From contig JAKEKT010000085.1 of assembly GCA_021495925.1 (NCBI GenBank), positions 97,170-161,169 of the forward strand: DNA of 64,000 nt. The letters are read 5' to 3'. The position numbers and the translations under genes are program-made. The notes beneath the pieces are model-generated. The model did no database searches. It was given only the letters and a program-made list of their open reading frames with translations, and was not told where the DNA came from. Of the stretch, positions 59,781-64,000 are shown in pieces (the first letter of the stretch is position 1; the number at the start of each line of letters is the position of its first letter). The DNA comes from Diplodia intermedia. Taxonomy: Eukaryota; Ascomycota; Dothideomycetes; Botryosphaeriales; Botryosphaeriaceae.

Positions 59781-61944
59781 TCAGCGGAAGAAGAAGTCAT
59801 GGTACTCCTTCTCGTTATCCACCGACCCGGCGCCGCTCTTGTGCTTCTTCAGCCTCTTAGCCTCGTCCTCATCCTTCATCTTCTTTCCCTCGCTTTCCTT
59901 GATAGCCGCATACTTTGCAAACAGCATCTCCAACACGGCCGGGTCCATGTCGAGCAGGCGAGTAGCCAACTCAAGATCGCCCTGGACAGCACCGACACGG
60001 CGCGCGGCGCCGCACGCCTCGTGCTGCTTGGCGACGAAGGCGAAACCGAGCAGGCAGATGCACGAGACTAGGGCAACGGCGAGCACGGCATCGGCACCCA
60101 TGACGCGCGGGCGCAGGCGGTGCAGCTCAGCGAGGCGCAGCTGGGCGATGCGCGCATCAAGGACGTCCTCGAGTGGTGACGGCGATGAGGAGGGGTGGTA
60201 GTGGTTGCCGTGGTGGTCAAGTGCGTATTCGGCAATGGCCCAGTCGATGAAAGCGGCAGCGACACTCTCGGCGCGCGGGCCTTGGACCACGGTGCAGCTC
60301 AGCGTGTTGTTAAGAGTGCGTGCGCAGACCTTGTAGCCGATGAAAGGGGAGTTGACGTTGGGGCTTTCGAAGCGCGCACTGAGGACGGTGGAGGCTGCCG
60401 CGTCATCGATGGCAGCGAGGGTTGCATCCTTATCAGTGGAGGCGTTGTCCTCACCGACGATGGGGACGGAGCGCGTCGAGAGGAAGGCGGGGTGAGAAGG
60501 CCACTGCACGAAGTCGGAGTTGGTACAGTTGTCGCTACAGGATCTGTACAGCGAGGTGCTGTCCAAACCACCACAGGAGAGAGAGCCGTTGCCGGGGCAC
60601 GGAGCGTCGCAGTTGCCGAGGAAGCCAACCACGGGTAGCGTCTCAGGCTTGGGATCCGACACGGAGCAAACGCATTGGCCCGCGTGGAGGCCAAACCAGG
60701 CAAAAGTAGTGTTGGAGTACGCCTTGCACCGGGACATGCACCAATCAGGCGTGAGAAGGGGGTCGCCTCCCACACGAATAAAGCCCTGGCTGCTCTGATT
60801 GAGGTTGCCGCTCATGCCGAACGGATCGCCAGAGGTCGAACAGCCCTCATACTGCCAACCGCAGTCGGTAAGGTCCTCATTGGTGGTCTGGTAGTCGGTA
60901 ATGTTCGGCGGAGGGCCGCCGCTGCAGTCCTGCTGGCGCTTGCCGATCCCATTTGAGACTTCATGGCAGCCGGGAAGGGCGGCGACCTGGTTGATGGGCT
61001 CATCCACACGACCAGGAACCTTGCAGTCCATGCACTGGTCGGCGTCGTATTGGGTAAGAACTGGGCACGTGGTCGCAATGTCACCGGTCTCGGAGTCGGT
61101 GCAAGTGTCGATGGCGGCCTGGAGCGCTTCCGTGTCCCAACCATTGATGAAGACACCCTGGAAGCCATAACCGGTAGCGTCTCCAGTGGAGAAAATAAGT
61201 TGGTCATGGGGCCTTGGATGCCTCAGGTTGGAAGAGTCGAACTCGAAGTCATAACGCAGCGTCATGACTCGGACAGGATGGGTCGAAGGGCACTTGCCGT
61301 CCTCGTCGTAAGACATGTGCGGGAAGTCATCCATGGTGACGTTGTAACCGTCCCAACAGGAGGGAAAGCTAACGCTGGCGACGATGGTGATGCAGTGTTG
61401 GGGCATGTTGGGAGAACTGAAGGTCGTGCCATTGCAGCGGAATGAGATGGCATTGGCCATGGCGTCTCCAAACGAGCTGCGCCTCGAAGTGACGCCGGCA
61501 ACCATGGTGAGGCCTTCAGGGAAAGGCTTGATGGTCTCGGAGCTGTCGCGGATTTGACTAGAGAGATTCAGTAGCAACACTGTTCAGAGGCGCCTTGTCG
61601 ACTCACGTGTAGGTGATGTTGACGCCACCATCCTGCACGAAAGTGTACATCGGGCCAGAGGAGTCGTATGCGACCGAGTACAGCTGCGGGACCAGGTAGT
61701 TAGACTTGTCTTGTTTAACCGTGCAAGACGAACAACCGGCCTGGAGACTAGTGCGACAGTCCATGGTGAAATTGATGCCCGATCCACCGACGACGCGCTG
61801 GACGTGATCCGAGACGGCGCCGGGACTGAGGACGGGATCGATGCGCTCACGAACGACGGTGCCGTAGCAGGGCATCTTCCAGAAGCCCTGGGCCAGCATC
61901 GGAAGCAGGCCCACAAGGGCGACCAGGAGAGTGAGGATCTTCAT
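59781..61944 (-). CDS. secretory DUF1996-WSC protein with transmembrane segment
   Basis: Minus strand, exon 1 61944-61607 and exon 2 61557-59781 (intron 49 nt); 704 residues. A signal peptide (1-20) is followed at once by FWKMPC, the start of DUF1996, which extends to about residue 330 with HPVRVMTLRYDFEFD and a YGFQGVFINGWD motif. A Cys-rich WSC carbohydrate-binding domain occupies about 346-455 (GCSTSG ... DWCMSRC ... CVCSVSD ... CGGLD). A membrane segment lies at about 599-621, then a basic/acidic cytoplasmic tail of 80 residues. Topology suggests a wall-glucan-binding surface or sensor-like protein. DUF1996 has no established activity. Confidence 0.9.
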
Positions 61945-62799
61945 GGTGAGGCTGAGCACCGGAAGGGAGTGTGTTGGTAGTGAACCGAAACGGGTTGGAT
62001 GAAAGTGCGAAGGTGAAGCCGAAAGGCAACAAAGGACGGAGAGGTTGAGGAGGGAAAGAGGAGAGGAAACGGGCGGCGGGGGAGGGTCTATATATGTGCG
62101 GCCCGGACGAACGTCGGCACCAAGTGGCGGCTCAGCAAGTTGGGAAGGCACGATGGCTTTGGGAAGGAGCGGAGCGTGTCGGCAGGTGAGGTGCTTCACC
62201 GGGGCAACGCCAGCGCAACTGCTCTATCCAGAAACCCACAATCAATCGCCAGCTCACCGGCTACACATATCTTCACTCGAATGCAGACGACCCGCAAGAC
62301 GACAACGTCAACATCACGTCCAGCACACTCGCTTTCCAGCAGAAGATGGAGCGCGCACAACACATTCGCGAGCTGGACTATGCGCAACACCGTCACAACG
62401 ACAGCTTTTACTCCGTGAGCATGTCTGGTTGTACGAAAACTCCCTGGCTTCCCACCTTCAGCCATTCGGTTATTGGAGAGATTCAAGCAAAACTGCGGTG
62501 AAACCTGCGCCCCAAACGCATTGTTTCTCCCCTCTCGCATTCCAGAGCTACGCCTTTCTAGCCCCGCACTGAATCCTCCTGCAGTGGGTACTCGTGCAAC
62601 AGTACATCAGGATGCTTTTTCGAGTACCGCCCGCGTCATACAAGCTAGTGATCCTGTTGTAGCAGTGCGGCTGATGCTTTGGTGCGGTAACACCGCACAG
62701 TCTCTTGTGAAACCCGCGAAGCAACTATATATGGATAGCTCCAAATGCCAGCCAACACTTGCCACTCTTACCTCCCTCGCAATTTTCCTCGGGCGGATC
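61945..62799. other. divergent intergenic region, 0.86 kb
   Basis: Promoters of the DUF1996-WSC gene (minus) and of the right-edge gene (plus); no gene of its own seen. Confidence 0.5.
62089..62094 (-). promoter_or_regulatory. TATA box of the DUF1996-WSC gene
   Basis: TATATA in a CTATATATG context lies about 145 nt upstream of the ATG at 61944 in the direction of transcription. Confidence 0.45.
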
Positions 62800-63900
62800 A
62801 TGAATGAACATGAGGTCTACAGCACTCTGGAAGTCGACGAAGAGGCGAACCGTCAAGATCAGCTACGCAAGCCTCCAAATTCACCTTTACACCCAGGAGT
62901 AGCCGAGCATGGAGCAAACGTGCTGCCACAGGTCGGAGCCAATCCAGAAGATCTACCGGAAGCAATACAACCGCAAGCTGGAACCGAACGGATATGCGGG
63001 ATGCCGAGAAGGAATTTCTGGGTATTATCGGCCATTATACTTCTTGTCGTCGTAGCTGCTGCCGTCGGAGGCGGAGTGGGCGCATCATTGGCTGGAAAAG
63101 GCCCATCCCGCGCCGATTCATCTGCTGCCGTCAACGCGTCCACGCCCGCGACGGCCTTCCTTCCGAATAGCAATCTCGCAGCCGTCAACTTCACACAAAA
63201 CTCGGTCGAACATCATCTTGTATTTTTCCAAACGAGTCGAGATGGCATCTATCAATCTTCCTGGAACTCATCCGGAAAATCATGGACAGTGTCGCCGGTG
63301 AAGGTCAGGGACAGCAATGTTCCTCGCTCAGACCTTTTCAAAAACCCCACTCCCATATCAGCCAGCTTCTACGCATGTTCCGCAAATGTAAGTGGATCCC
63401 TGCTCGAGTTCCTCCGCCCTTGCAAATCTAATTGCACAGGCCGCCCAGACCCCCAACCTCACCCTCTACTTCCTCGACTCAAACTCGAGCCTGCGCCAAC
63501 TCCAAACCTCAAACCCCTCCGATCCCTACTGGACTCTCGGTTCCTTCGACAACTCCATAAAAATACCTGACAACTCGCACATCGCAACCTACAGCTGCCA
63601 ACATCCTTCCTACCTGGACCGTTCGGACGCCTGGTTCCAGGACTCGGAGGGGTACTTCGACGCCTTCGACGGCAAAGGCCTGACGAGAGTTGACAACAAC
63701 GACGTTGCCGCGGGCAAAACCATCACCATCCACAAACCACCGGTCAACGCGAGCCTCGCGCTCGTGCCGCACTACATCTACGACTACAACCGCACCGCCA
63801 AAACGCCGTGGGTGTCGCTGTTCTTCGTCGACTCGAACGTGCTGTGGCAGTATCACTACCACCAGGACGGCAAGCTTGACTTTATGAGTAAGCTTCCCCC

Positions 63901-63969
<69 letters not shown>

Positions 63970-64000
63970 TCTTGTTGTGAGCAGTCGTATTCTTGCTCTT
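62800..64000 (+). CDS. membrane-anchored extracellular protein, possible fucose-lectin-like propeller (partial, runs off right edge)
   Basis: Exon 1 62800-63387 and exon 2 63440-63887 are clear; a third exon probably begins at 63985 after a CT-repeat intron. The first 70 residues are polar (EVYSTLEVDEEA), then a membrane segment at about 74-96 (WVLSAIILLVVVAAAVGGGVG). The outer part is rich in N-glycosylation sequons. It has repeated blade-like elements (HLVFFQTSRDGIYQSSWN, TLYFLDSNSSLRQLQ, SLFFVDSNVLWQYHYH) reminiscent of fungal type-II membrane proteins with a fucose-specific lectin-like beta-propeller. The lectin assignment is inference; the C-terminus is missing. Confidence 0.7.
63904..63967. 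repeat. (CT)32 microsatellite in an intron
   Basis: Uninterrupted CT dinucleotides over 64 nt, 16 nt after the GTAAGC donor of the right-edge gene. The tract is on the pyrimidine side of the intron, before a GAGCAG acceptor at 63984. Confidence 0.95.

Overview
This window is genomic DNA from a filamentous ascomycete (Pezizomycotina). Nearly all genes carry short introns (about 45-180 nt) with GT..AG ends and CTAAC/CTGAC-type branch points. The products are typically fungal: DUF1996-WSC protein, GH18 chitinase with CBM18, expansin-like wall protein, DUF6594 protein, zinc-knuckle Argonaute, SGF29, Fta4. Coding regions are GC-rich with strong C/G bias at third positions. No class or species can be fixed from sequence alone. 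I saw no tRNA, rRNA, CRISPR array or intact transposon. All gene models below are manual splice reconstructions that keep the reading frame and restore known family motifs.

Layout. From 0 to 20.6 kb the window is secretome-rich: a secreted GMC oxidoreductase, a secreted haem peroxidase, a GH18 chitinase with an internal CBM18, a repeat-rich expansin-like protein, an alcohol dehydrogenase, a small secreted protein, sulfiredoxin and a probable GPI-anchored protein. From about 20.6 to 26.4 kb lies an accessory block, visibly less GC-biased: a frameshifted membrane-protein remnant, an intact DUF6594 membrane protein, an unresolved Cys-rich gene and a membrane-anchored caspase-like protein. The block ends in a 13-bp minisatellite that runs into the 3' end of a dienelactone hydrolase gene.

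From 27 to 51 kb the content is mostly housekeeping, with several divergent pairs: free methionine-R-sulfoxide reductase, a coiled-coil protein, Fta4 (kinetochore) divergent from TOM22, TOM40 divergent from a 6-phosphofructo-2-kinase, a TRP14-like thioredoxin, SGF29 (SAGA) divergent from phosphomannose isomerase, an Arf6-type GTPase, and a GT8 glycosyltransferase divergent from a mitochondrial carrier. From 52 to 56 kb lies an Argonaute with two N-terminal CCHC zinc knuckles and a complete DEDD slicer tetrad. Then come SNU13 divergent from V-ATPase subunit c, a DUF1996-WSC membrane protein and, cut by the right edge, a membrane-anchored protein that may be a beta-propeller lectin.

Points that stand out are the zinc-knuckle Argonaute, the caspase/DUF6594 accessory block, several microexons (5, 10, 13 and 21 nt, plus a first coding exon consisting only of ATG), the adjacency of TOM22 and TOM40, a chitin-binding domain nested inside a chitinase catalytic domain, and a bifunctional-enzyme homologue whose phosphatase catalytic histidine is alanine.
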